A stretch of 64,000 bases of DNA from Chara braunii (Eukaryota > Streptophyta > Charophyceae > Charales > Characeae): assembly GCA_003427395.1 (NCBI GenBank), contig BFEA01000001.1:1540217-1604216 (forward strand). Direction: 5' to 3'. Shown one piece after another: positions 53,594 through 63,734 of the stretch (positions within the stretch are counted from its first letter, which is position 1; each line of letters opens with the position of its first letter). The notes beneath the pieces were generated by a model. It was given only the letters and a program-made list of their open reading frames with translations, was not told where the DNA came from and did not search any database. A program made the translations under genes and the position numbers.

Positions 53594-54061
53594 GAAGGTT
53601 AACAACAGTCGTATTTTTCATCACCACTTCAGGACACCCTTCACCACTTCAGGATGCAGCCTGCCTAAACAGGTGGTTTTCAAGGTCTTCAGACCTTTCA
53701 CCACTTCAAGACAATTCAGGTTTGAAAATCCTGAATGGTCCTGAAGTGGTGAAAGCTCCGAAGACCCTGAAAACCACCTGTTTAGGCAGGCTGCATCCTC
53801 AAGTGGTGAAGGGTGGTTTTCATGGTCTTCGGACCTTTCACCACTTCAGGACCATTCAGGATTTTCGAACTGCCCAAAACTCTCACTTGACCACTTCAGG
53901 ACACCCTTCACCACTTCAAGATGCAGCCTACCTAAACAGGTGGTTTTCAAGGTCTTTGGACCTTTCACCACTTCAGGACCATTCAGGATTTTCAGACTGC
54001 CCAAAACTCTCACTTCATAATTTTCATTCCTGAATTTTCAGCTACCCGATAACCGCTTGTA
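53594..54061. mobile_element. Palindromic insert (MITE-like) in C
   Basis: It interrupts the pol frame between ..VKSKEF and SPEENISQKLL. CCTCTGGGGAGA on the left (53582-53593) and CCTCTGGGAGA on the right (54062-54072) look like a target duplication of about 10 bp. Inside, CACCACTTCAGGA units occur in both orientations, giving a large imperfect palindrome (about 53630-53815) followed by direct repeats. The ends GGTTAAC and GATAACC are weak inverted termini. Confidence 0.6.
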
Positions 54062-54147
54062 CCTCTGGGAGAAATTCTTTCGACTTCACCCAAACCAAAT
54101 CCCCTACAGCGAACTGCGGTTTACGGTGTGTTTATTTGCTTGCCCTA

Positions 54148-55253
54148 TCATCTGAAGTTGTGCCTTTCTAATAATCTCTCTCTCACCTTCTCCAAGTCTT
54201 TCTGATATTGCACAGCGAACTCTCTAGTCACTGGCGGAACCCTTTGCACCTGGTCAGGCTTCAGACAGTCAATGGGCGTGTATGTGCGCCAACCCAAAAG
54301 CAGTTCAGTGGTCGTGCTCGTTGTAGCCAAATGCACAAAATTGTTATAGGCACTAGCGACCTTAACCAGATGTTTGTCCCAGTCAATCTGATCTGGTGGG
54401 ATATACATACGCAACACTTGCTGTAGCACTTTGTTCATTTGCTCGGTCTATCTGTGTGCCTCAGGATGTATGCCTTAGTCAGTTTGGACCCATAGACACT
54501 TACGAGTTGTTGCCAGTGCTCGCCCGTGACACTCATGAGTTGTTGCCGGTGCTCGCCCGTGAATCGTGTATCCCTATCACTTACATACATCCTGATACAA
54601 ACGTGAGTTACCCATAGACACTCATTAGTTGTTGTCAGTGCTCACCCGTGAATCGTGAATCCCTATCACTTACAAAAGTCAAGGGATGTCCGTAGTCTTT
54701 CGCCCAATGATTAAATACCTCCCGAATTACTAAATATGCCCTAGCATCAGCAGAGAGTGGTACAAAATCAGCAAACTTGCTAAATCTGTCCACAATCACC
54801 ATAACCTGGCCTTTCCCATTCCTACTTCTCACCTTAGTGTCATAAAGTCTATAGACACGGAGTCCCCAGAACCCGACAGTATAGGCAGCAATCTAAGTAA
54901 ACCAAGGGGAGGTTGCGTGGAACTTTGGTTCCGCTAACAAACCTTGCAGCCTTGGACGTAAGCTATACAATCATGTTTCATACCAGTCCATGTGTAGGAA
55001 CGTACGAGGTTAGCATACCTTTTTCTCCAACTGAAATGTCCCTTATCATGGCGTTCCCCTGGGATCAAACTACGGCTCCAGTCTTTCCGAAAAAAGACCT
55101 TATAAGCCTTCCACCTAAGCTGCGCAGGAAAAGCCCAAACCCAATCCCAGGGAACAGTAAAGCTTCATAGGGTCTTTCTGTCCAGGTGCAGGTAGTCCGC
55201 ATCTTCACAGACATGTCTATTTCACCGAGTCTCTCTCCGAGATAGCGCCCAGA

Positions 55254-55325
<72 letters not shown>

Positions 55326-55440
55326 AGCCGCTGTTCACCGGGGCGAATCTCCTCACTGTTCGGTATGCACAATCTGTCATGCGCGCCCGTCTTCTCAAAC
55401 AATAGTCCTTGGGTCACTCTATAGTCCGGAACTTCTTGCA
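54148..55440 (-). pseudogene. C integrase core and zinc finger
   Basis: 54148-54438 has QVLRMYIPPDQIDWDKHLVKVASAYNN, after the catalytic Glu region. 54635-54832 has GQVMVIVDRFSKFADFVPL and FVSDRDSRFTGEH (second catalytic Asp). Between them the sequence is rearranged by local duplications (ACT.A.GAGTTGTTGCC.GTGCTCGCCCGTGA, three times in 54495-54655). 54840-55440 is broken, with traces of the zinc-finger region. Confidence 0.6.
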
Positions 55441-55447
55441 GCGTCGT

Positions 55448-55906
55448 CTACACCTTGTTAATCAACTGACTACACATTGGATCACTAGCATAGGTGGACC
55501 TAATCTTGTCTTGCAACTCAGCGCGTGGATCAAAATATGTTACGATGGCACTGAAGAAATCAGCTCGTTTACTCAGCGCATCAGCGACAACGTTATACTT
55601 CCTTTTTACTGGCTTTAGTTCAAAGTCAAATTGATCTATCTCCCCAACCCACCTAGTCAATTTAGGTGTTATCCAAGTTTGGGTCTTCAGGCAGTTAACT
55701 GTCTCATGGTCTAAATAAACTTTGAAACACCACCCTAGGAGGTAATGTCGCCAATGCTTCAAGGCTACTCTAACAGCAAACAACTCCCTCTCATATGAAG
55801 AAGCGACGACCTTCTCACTAAGCAGTCTAAAGGACATGAACTCAACAGGTGTGTACCCATTGTCGTCATTCTGCTGGAGTACAACACCAATCCCGTATTG
55901 ACATAC
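55448..55906 (-). pseudogene. C RNase H
   Basis: CQYGIGVVLQQNDDNGYTPVEFMSFRL, SSYERELFAVRVALKHWRHYLLG, VYLDHETVNCLKT and VVADALSKRADFF are the RNase H blocks in order. The first catalytic Asp (TDAS) has been lost at the junction with the LTR fragment (TVCQ instead of TDACQ). Confidence 0.65.
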
Positions 55907-56314
55907 AGTTGGGCAATGTATATGGAGCCAAGGATCCGCAATGTGATGAAGAGAACTGAATAGACAATGCAATGTCAGTTCAACATCAACAGGNAATGTA
56001 CATCCTGATACATACAAAATGGCACAAAGTAGCGCAGTGGAAGACTTCAAAGATAAATCCTGACCTTACCGGGACTGACGCGACATCCCATCATACACAC
56101 CTTGTATACACATGTGGGGGAGATACCAGGGATAAGATCGGGGGAGAGGCGAGGGAGTAGACCAAGATCGTGATAGCGCAGTCCAAAAATAGTCCCCTTG
56201 CCGTATACCCAATCAATGTCTGCCTCAAAAATGTCGGATCGGATCCTAGGTGTTATGCCAAATGTAACCTCTGCCTGTATCCTCTGCCTGTAATCTCTCT
56301 CTCTCTTCTATCTC

Positions 56315-56347
<33 letters not shown>

Positions 56348-56436
56348 GCGGAGGAAGGAAGAGGAAGTGTGGGAGACTAACGAAGAAGACGATGTCGCCT
56401 CCCTTGCTGCCTCACCTGCAGATGCTACCGCCGAAC
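55907..56436 (-). repeat. LTR fragment of family A, target of A3
   Basis: Matches the A3 LTR (56451-57129) with clear divergence. It lacks the terminal ~15 bp on the left, where it joins C pol, and is interrupted at GAAC|TGAC on the right, where A3 begins. One unknown base at 55994. Confidence 0.7.
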
Positions 56437-57827
56437 TGACGCATGCTTAGGGGGAGCAATGCGCAGGGAGCCAAGGATCCGCTATGTGATGAAAAGGACT
56501 GAAATGGACAATGCAAGGTCAACGTAGCATCAACAAGCAATGTACATTCCGCATACATACAAGATGGCACAAAATGGCGCAGTGGAAGACTTAAAGAGAA
56601 GATCTGATCTGATCTGGACTGACCCAACATCCATCACACATCACACATGAGAGAGAGGGAGGAGGGACCGCAATCATGGAAGAAAGGTCCCTCATGCGCA
56701 CACATTCATGGGGAGATACCACGGATGAGAGATGGGGGAGGGACGAGACGAAGGAGGCGAGGGAGTAGACCAAGATCGCAATAGCGAAGTCAAAAAATAG
56801 TCCACTGGCGAGCTGTCTCTTATACACATCTAGATGTGTATAAGAGACAGCCACAATGTCTGTCTCAGAAATGTCGAATCAGATCCTGGGCAATGCGCCC
56901 GTTACAACCCCAGCCTGAATCCCTACTGATAACCTCTCACACTCTCAGATTCAAAGAAGAAGAAGATGAGAAAGAGGAGGAAGGAGGGAGAAGAGGGAGA
57001 AGAGGGAGAGAGAGGGAGAGAGAGGGAGAGAGAGGGAGAGAGAGGGAGAGAGAGGGAGAGAGATGGAGGAGGGAGAGAGGAAGATGAAGCCCTCCTCGCA
57101 ATCTCACCTGCAGGTAGTTGTCACTGAACTGACTTCGTCCGTTGCTGTGTGCAGGTACCGCGTGGAGCCCAACTATGGTGCCAGGTAAGCTCGCCGACTG
57201 CAGGTATGGCCTCCGCCACTCCCTATCTCCTCTAACCTCTACTCCCTACTCCGCTACCCAGCCCAGCATGGCGCAGCCTCCAACCAGCAGCATGTCGCTC
57301 AGAAGTGGGCAACTCCAACTGTCCCTGGCCCAGCCGCTGCCCAGCTATTTGTAGTGTTGGGCGGCCGGGCCTACTTGGTGCTGAGTGGCCTAAAACGGCC
57401 CAGGTGGTATGGGTCCCTACCGGACGTCCAGACCTTGCTGCTGTAGCACCGTGGCGTAGAAATGCGCCTGGCCTAAAAACGGCCTTCTACCGGTGCACCT
57501 GGCCCAAGGTGCTGTCTTGGGTCCTGCAGGACCAAAACGACGCCGGTACCTGTTGGTTTGGCGCCAAAATGCGCCTGGCCTCGTTTCAGGCCTGCCTCTG
57601 GTGTACCCAGTCCCAAGGTCCGACCTTGGGGCTGCAAGTCCGAAACAGCACCTGAACAGACAAAAATAAGCCAGCACACACACACCAAAAAAACGGTAAG
57701 TAAAACTACAGCCTATCTACCTAGTGTGCTGCCTAGGGCCTGGAAGGCCGTCGTGGGCCTCCAGTGCGCGTGCTGGATGGTGGCCCTCAACAACCGTCGG
57801 GCCCATGTGCAGGCGCAGCATGCAACA
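56437..57827 (-). repeat. 3' LTR of A3
   Basis: 1391 bp as assembled, including the 38-bp adapter. On the minus strand it starts TGTTGCATGC and ends GCATGCGTCA. It contains a GAGAGG microsatellite at 56990-57070. The window-end copy (63735-64000) matches but lacks about 90 bp corresponding to 56577-56666. Confidence 0.8.
56813..56850. other. Untrimmed Nextera mate-pair junction adapter
   Basis: Same adapter pair as 13506-13543. Here the two sides are not duplicates of each other, so the join may be chimeric or may hide a small loss. Confidence 0.97.
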
Positions 57828-57840
57828 CCCCCCCCTCCTT
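57828..57840 (-). other. Polypurine tract of A3
   Basis: AAGGAGGGGGGGG on the minus strand, directly before the LTR start. Identical to the A2 PPT. Confidence 0.85.
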
Positions 57841-58140
57841 ATGAAGTCAAGTCGGTCGGGGGCGAAGTTGACGATCTGAAGGTGGTACTTGGACGCGGGT
57901 GCGGCGTGGAGCCGAAGATGCCAGCTTGTCCAACTTTTTCCTCGTAGCGTGCGAGAGCGTCGGGAGCCGTTGCTTGAAGTTCCGCACGGGTCAGCCATCG
58001 GTCAGCTCTATGAATGCAGTATGCAAAGTGAACCAAGAACTCGGTTGGCTTGTTGCCATGCCGTCGGTGGGATATGATGTTGCCGATCTCTTGGAAGCCG
58101 TCCATTGAGGGTGGGTCTTGCAATCGTCGCCCGGGGAAGT
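57839..58140 (-). pseudogene. A3 integrase C-terminal chromodomain-like tail
   Basis: PPSMDGFQEIGNIISHRRHGNKPTEFLVHFAY.....WLTRAELQATAPDALARYEE. The block from GFQEI to ELQAT has the length and polarity of the chromodomain-like tail of Gypsy integrases, but the aromatic cage is unclear. It follows 58148 after a frame change and ends near the PPT. Confidence 0.6.
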
Positions 58141-58147
58141 CGTCAAG

Positions 58148-59528
58148 TTATGCTGGCGTGTAGAGAGCCAACTTGGAATAGTGAAAAACCGGGTTAACGG
58201 GCAAGTGGCCGGGCACCTGAATGATGAATGAAGGGCCTTCGGGTGCGTCTCCGGCGGGTGCCACGATCGGCCAGGGCCCCATCCATTTCGGAAGGAGCTT
58301 GCGAGAGATATCTTGTTCGAGGCTGAATTCCACAGCAGAAACCCATATGAGGTCGTCGGCGCGGAACGGACAAGGAAGACGCTGGCGGTTGGCCTGTTGG
58401 CGCATACGTTGCTGCGTCTTAGACATCTGGTCACGTGCCTTGACAAGAAGCTCTTGCATCCGACGAATGAAAAGAAGGTGGTCGTCGCTCTCGGTCGTCC
58501 GTGGAATGATTGTGTCCAACGGAAAGTTGACCGGCGAGCCATGCTCGAATTCGAAAGGCGACATCCCGATAGCCGGATGGATGGACAAATTGTATGCCAA
58601 CTCGACATCCCGCAGCCGCTCGACCCAATCCTTTTGGTCGGGACGGATGAGAGTTCGAAGAAGGACCTGTGCGGTCTGATGTGCCCTCTCCGTTTGGCCA
58701 TCGGTTTGGGGGGTGGCGAGCCGAACTTGGCTTGAGGGATGAGCCCCATCGCTTGATGAGTGCCAACCAAAAATCGGACATGAACCGAGTGTCGCGGTCG
58801 CAGACGATTTCCTTGGGCTATCCCTTGGTTCGAATCCAACCGGCGTAGAGAACCTCGGCCAACTCCGGTGCCTTGGCGTGATAGCGGCAAGGCAAGAAAA
58901 TGGCAAACTTGGTGAGGGGGTCAACCACCGTGAGAATCCCATGGACGCCCGTCTTGTGCTTGGGGAACGGCCCGGTGATATCCATGGCAATCGCTTCCCT
59001 TCGGCGCAAGGCGACCGGTAATGGTCGCAGTTCGCCATACGGATGATGATTGCAAGGTTTGCAACGTCGGCAAACTTCGCATGACTCGCAATAGCGCGTG
59101 ACGTCGTCGAGGAGACTGGGCCACCAAAAGCGCTCGCGTAGTCGGCCAATCGTGCGATTGACTCCAAAGTGTCCGGTGACGGGGGCGTCGTGGAACTCGC
59201 CAAGAAGCCGGGTGCGCAAGTGGGAATCTTGCGGCACACAAAGGAGATCCTTCCCCTGCGAGTGAAGCAGCAAGTATCCCTCTTGGATCCGATAGTGCGA
59301 AGGCGCCGGATTGGGAGAGGAACAATTTGCGTACTTGTCGTTAAACTCGGGGTCGGCTTGATAGCCGCGGATGAAGCTGTCCCGCAAGTCATCCTCGATC
59401 TCGAAGGTTGAGTAGACCGCGGTGCAGTGGTCCAGACGCCGCGAAAGGGCATCCAAAGCGGTTCGACTTCCCCGGAGTGTGAGCGGGAAAGAAGTTGAAT
59501 TGGTCGATGAAGGCCATCCAACGAGCAA
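58148..59528 (-). pseudogene. A3 integrase
   Basis: 58818-59528 has the zinc finger (HDAPVTGHFGVNRTIGRL and CESCEVCRRC) and the first catalytic Asp (AMDITGPFP). A TAG stop at about 58819 interrupts the frame just before VCDRDTRFMSDFW (second Asp). A further shift at a C-run (about 58712) leads to TDGQTERAHQTAQ (catalytic Glu) and LEQDISRKLLPKWMGPWPI in the 58148 frame. All three acidic residues are present but not in one frame. Confidence 0.75.
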
Positions 59529-59961
59529 TGGTGTTGTTGACGGTGTCTTGAGACTTGTAGAAGACCAACGGATTGTTGTCTGTTACCCATCGGAACTAGC
59601 GTCGACCGAGGAGGAAGTGCCGCCACCACTTGAGTGCGTGGACGAAGGCGAGAAGTTCCTTCTTGTGTGCATCGTCGATGGAGTGCACGGTCGGCACTTT
59701 CTTGCTGAAGTATTCGACCGGGTGCCAGTCCACGCTATCATGTTGCTCGAGGACGACACCAATGCCATAGCCGGACGCATCCGCGGTGACGCGTGTTGGC
59801 AATAGCGGGTTGTATATCCGCAATACCTCCGCGGAAAGCAATGCGGTCTTGAGGGCCAAAAATGATTCACGCGCGTTTGTCCCAAAGTCAAACGGTCGGT
59901 CCTCGCATTGAAGCTTGGTTAAGTGGGTCGGGATCTTCGAGTACTCCTTGATGAAACGTTG
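59529..59961 (-). pseudogene. A3 RNase H
   Basis: TRVTADASGYGIGVVLEQHDSVDWHPVEYFSKKV (TADAS, first Asp), SIDDAHKKELLAFVHALKWWRHFLLG and, after a stop, FRWVTDNNPLVFYK (TDNNPL, the next conserved Asp). A stop at 59596-59598 interrupts. Confidence 0.7.
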
Positions 59962-60586
59962 TTAGTAGCCGGCGAGGCCAAGGAATGATCGGACATCCGT
60001 GACGTTTCGCAGCTCCGGCCAATCTTGGACGGCTTGAATCTTGTCCGACAACGGACTGATGCCTTGCGGAGTGACGAAGTGGCCCAAGTATTCCAACTCT
60101 TGACGCACGAACTCGCACTTGTCGCGGTTGGCTTTGAACTTGGCGCGCCGGAGTGTCTCCAACACTCGTCGAAGACGGTCAAGATGTTCCTCCAAGGTCC
60201 GGCTATAGACGAGGATGTCGTCCAAGTAGACCAGCACGAACCGGTTCAACATTGCTCGAAACTTGTTGGTCATCGCCGCTTGAAAAGTCGTCGGGGCGTT
60301 GGTGAGTCCAAAAGGCATAACAACCCACTCGAAGTGCCCGTACCTTGTCTTGAACGCGGTCTTATAACGATCTTGCGGCCGAATCGAGATCTGATGATAT
60401 CCCGACTTCAAATCCAGCTTAGAAAAGAATTTTACGCCGCCCAAGCGCTCCAGAAGGTCGTCAATACGAGGAAGAGGTCCCGCGTTCTTGACGGTTTGCG
60501 CATTGAGCTTGCGGTAATCGATGCATAGGCGAAGGTCCTTGTTCTTCTACCGAACAAAGAGAACTGGCGCACCATAGGGTGAGCTG
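59962..60586 (-). pseudogene. A3 reverse transcriptase
   Basis: [73 protein letters not shown], then LEYLGHFVTPQGIS and VRSFLGLAGY. The YLDD box is intact and 59962-60444 is open. Stops flank it at 60549 (before KNKDLRLC) and just after LAGY. Confidence 0.75.
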
Positions 60587-61825
60587 CTACGCCGGATCCA
60601 GCCTTTGTCCAACAAGTCGTCGAGCTGCGCGCGGAGTACTGTAAGTTCCTCCTCGCTCATGCGGTAAATGCAACCTTTGGGCGGCACGACACCCGCCTCC
60701 AGAAGGATTTCGTGAGAGATTGGCCGATCCGGCACTACGCCGGTAGGTGACTCGAAGACGTCGGAGAATTCGTCGAGCAACCACACCACCCAGGGGTCTG
60801 AAGACAAGTCCGTAGGTTGGGAGTCGGCTACCGCGACGGTTTGAAGAAAACATAAGCCGATCTCTTCGGTCCAAGCACAAGTGGCCCGAAAAGACTTGGC
60901 AGTTACAACTTGGCACTGGATCGAAGGGTGCGGAGGAGGAATGGTACATGGTACTTCGGCGCCGAACGTGTCGCAAACCGTAAGTGTCCGCCGGTGGAAG
61001 TTGACGGTTGTGATCCGCACTTGCAAGCCAAGGCATGCCCAAAATGATGTCAAAGTCCATGTCCAAGACGTCGAACGTCACCGGTTTGCATGCATGAGGT
61101 GCGAAATAAACCGGGACGGCTTCAATGTAGCGATCAAGGAGTTGTTGCGTTCGACCGTTCGCCAACTTGATCATCGTAACGTGTGCCTTCCTTCGAACTT
61201 GTGGTCCAAGGCCGGCCCTTTGCATGAAGAACTGGATCATAAAGTTGCGAGTCGCGCCGCTATCTAGCAAAGCACTGCAGGACGCTTGCCCGATTTGGAT
61301 GCGGACATAAAGGAGCGGTGTGTTGTTGTCGTTGTACCGCTGCGTGCGAAACTCGCGGGCCACCTTGCTCACATACGCAAGAATGTCCCCCACCGCGACC
61401 TCGTCCTCCGTAGGTGAAGTTGGTGGTGCATAGAAGACTAGGTATGTATGTAAATGAGCGCGAAGAGCTGCGCATTGCGGTTCCGGTAAGCAGCCGGTGG
61501 AAGGGAGAGGAAGCCATGCAAAACCCTCGGGCGTCAACGGGTCCAAGTCCTCGATGTTGAACGCGCGCGCCGAATCCCGTGAAGGTCCACTTGAAGACGA
61601 ATCAATGCTGCTGCTTCCAATCGGAGAAGAGACCGCACATACATCTTGTCCTTGGGGTCGTGAATTCAGCGAAGGTACGAGACGGGCAGCATAGTCCTCG
61701 AAAGAATGGAGAATGGGAGGACTTGCGACGTCCGCATGTGCCCCGGAACCGAAGGAGGTTACTCGCGCGGTAACCGGTTCCGAAGGCGTCGAGAGTGTCG
61801 TCGCGTCACTCTCGGCGGTGCTCAC
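60547..61825 (-). pseudogene. A3 protease and linkers
   Basis: A 412-residue frame (60587-61825): spacer HSFEDYAARLVPSL, then IQIGQASCSALLDSGATRNFM with the D188-S-G active site, and DMDFDIILGMPWLAS. Beyond this, coding passes to the 60547-61053 frame by a shift near 61020, giving GCIYRMSEEELTVLRAQLDDLL and [13 protein letters not shown], the start of RT. The spacer motif FEDYAARLVP is diagnostic for family A. Confidence 0.75.
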
Positions 61826-62700
61826 TTTCCCGACTGAGCGGGGCCCTTGGCTTTCGTGGGGCAGTTCGCGGTCTCATGGGCCGCGCAATTGCACCACAAA
61901 CAATAACGGTACTTGGTGCAAACGCGATACCCGTGCTCCGTCAGACCGTACGCTGTCCAAGGTCCTTGAGCTGGGGCTGCTTGTCCGGGCCCAGAAGAAG
62001 TAGTGGTGGTTGTCTTCGTTTTGCCACATCCTCGTCCTTTGGCGGGGCGGCCACTATTCTGGGCAGCTGCGAGCCTGTCTCCCTCGTCAGATGTCGCTGC
62101 CTCGTGTGAAGTTGAAGGGTCGCTAGTCGTTGCCGCTGCGACCACGGCCACTCTCGACCGATGCTGATTTGTGCCCTGGCCGGCGGTTGACGACGAGCCC
62201 GTATTCCGGGCTGCCAAATTCGTCACGATGATCTGCGCGGCCTTGTTGAAAAGTTCCTCGCTTGTAGTAAGGGTGTCGGCGACATGAGTCAATGCATTCT
62301 GCAACGCCAGGCACGACCTCTTGAAGAAATAGAGCTTGATGTCGTTGAAATTCAGCGGCAGCTTGGGCGTGCTTGCCAGGCATTGGAACTCAGATATCCA
62401 GTCGCCGCTTGGCGTGTTGTGTTGCGTGAATGTCAACAACTTGTCCATCGCCTGGTGTTCCGGCGGTTCCACTTGGAAACGCTTCTTCCATGCCGCCGTG
62501 AGATCCGCCCAGGTGATGTACTTATGTAATTCCGTGGCTGTACATGCGTGTGTGGACAGCATATTGTCCAGCCATGATTGATACGCGCCTCCCAAGCGGG
62601 AGTACAAATAGGCGTGCCGGTTCTCGTTGGCGACGTGGTGGAGGTCCAGCTTGAGGTCGAACTGGCGCCACCATTATTTGGGGTCCGTCTTCGATGCGTC
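61822..62700 (-). pseudogene. A3 gag capsid and nucleocapsid
   Basis: 61822-62607 (261 residues): YLYSRLGGAYQSWLDNMLSTH, YITWADLTAAWKKRFQVEPPE, GDWISEFQCLAS, then a Thr/Ala/Ser-rich stretch and the knuckle YCLWCNCAAHETANC (CX2CX4HX4C, complete). A stop near 62673 separates it from KFDGLPIFCDAS..WWRQF upstream. The CCHC knuckle binds genomic RNA in the particle. Confidence 0.75.
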
Positions 62701-62810
62701 ACAGAAGATCGGGAGCCCGTCAAACTTGACAATGGTCTTACGTGGCGTCGTGCTGGAGCTGGCTGCGGCACAGACGTGCTGTTGCGCCCTGGTCTTGAGT
62801 GTCCCCACGT

Positions 62811-63348
62811 CTATCTCCAAGACGTTGACGAGGTCGGCGAGGAGGGGTCGGCGCTGGTGTTGGCGGTGGCGACCTGCTGCTCCAGCTGCTGAATGCGCTT
62901 GAGCATCTGGTCCGATGACTGTTGCAGCGCCTTGTTAGCGTGGTCGAGGGAGCAGATGTCCTCCTGCTGCGAGGAGGTCCGTGACACGGTTGAGCAGCTG
63001 AGATACTCTGCTCCCGACGTCAACGGGATCGCCGTTCTCGGCCTCCTTCTGCCAATCCTTGGCATGTGCGTGTAATGCACTTTCCTCCTTGAATATAATC
63101 TCGCGTCGCCGTACGCGCTCCTCATCAGCGGCCTTGGCTGATGCTGCCGCGTGCTTCTGCCGCTGTTCCTCAGCCAGAAGACGTAGTCTCTCTGCCTCTG
63201 CTTCTTTCTTCTTCCGTGCTGCTGCCGCTGCGTCTGCCCACTGCTTGGTTTCGGCCATGATGGCCGCCAGCCGTGCCTCGTAGGCCTCGTCAGTCTCGCC
63301 TGCTTTCTGATCCATCGCTGCTGTCTGCGAGCGAGTAAGTATGGTCAT
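62811..63348 (-). pseudogene. A3 gag N-terminus, coiled-coil
   Basis: The frame from 63348 starts MTILTRSQTAAM, followed by a long charged Ala/Lys/Glu/Arg helix (KKKEAEAERLRLLAEEQRQ) and FKEESALHAHAKDWQKEAE. After a shift near 62970 it continues as DHANKALQQSSDQMLKRIQQLEQQ. Best start for family A gag; matches 21505-21760 of A2. Confidence 0.7.
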
Positions 63349-63549
63349 GCGCTGCGGGTCCCTGACGTGGCCTGCTGAAGTGAGGACTTACCTGGCCTGC
63401 AACTGCAGGTGAATGGGCAGGTAAGAAGGACAGAGAAGGGATGAAGGGTTGGGGTGGAGGAGAAGGGATGAAGGGTTGGGGTGGAGGGGAGGGGAGGGGA
63501 GTCCCCAGAATCTGCGATTTTGGGGACTAATTAGTGTGACCTAATCAAC

Positions 63550-63580
<31 letters not shown>

Positions 63581-63718
63581 CAATCAATCAATCAATCAAT
63601 CGATGATCGATTAACCAATCCGAGATCAATCAATCAATTGATCGATCATGACTTACCCAATCGATCTTGGGTTGTCCCGCGCTCGCGTCAGATAAGGTCA
63701 TCCTGATTCACACGCGTA
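63349..63718 (-). other. A3 leader
   Basis: No gene. Contains a 27-bp direct repeat (GAAGGGATGAAGGGTTGGGG twice at 63434-63480), a G-rich GGGGAGGGGAGGGG run (63486-63501) and a (CAAT)n run (63543-63650). Confidence 0.7.
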
Positions 63719-63730
63719 GCTCCGATACCA
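63719..63730 (-). other. Primer-binding site of A3
   Basis: TGGTATCGGAGC on the minus strand, 4 nt inside the 5' LTR end at 63735. Confidence 0.85.
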
Positions 63731-63734
63731 AAAC

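Larger units (their letters stand above)
53225..55906 (-). mobile_element. Ty3/Gypsy pol remnant C
   Basis: Minus-strand RNase H, integrase and chromodomain pieces in order from 55906 to 53225. The left part carries a palindromic insert (53594-54061) and the right end is cut by an LTR fragment at 55907. It is a third Gypsy lineage, distinct from A and nearer to B by integrase sequence. Confidence 0.7.

Noticed and set aside
56591-56854. 87-codon minus frame starting MAVSYTHLDVYKRQ
   Set aside because: The N-terminus is the translation of the Nextera adapter, a known artefact peptide; the rest is LTR sequence.
58830-59629. N-terminal half of the 493-codon frame at 58148-59629
   Set aside because: Shadow of the real integrase frame (58818-59528); only the part left of about 58710 is genuine integrase.
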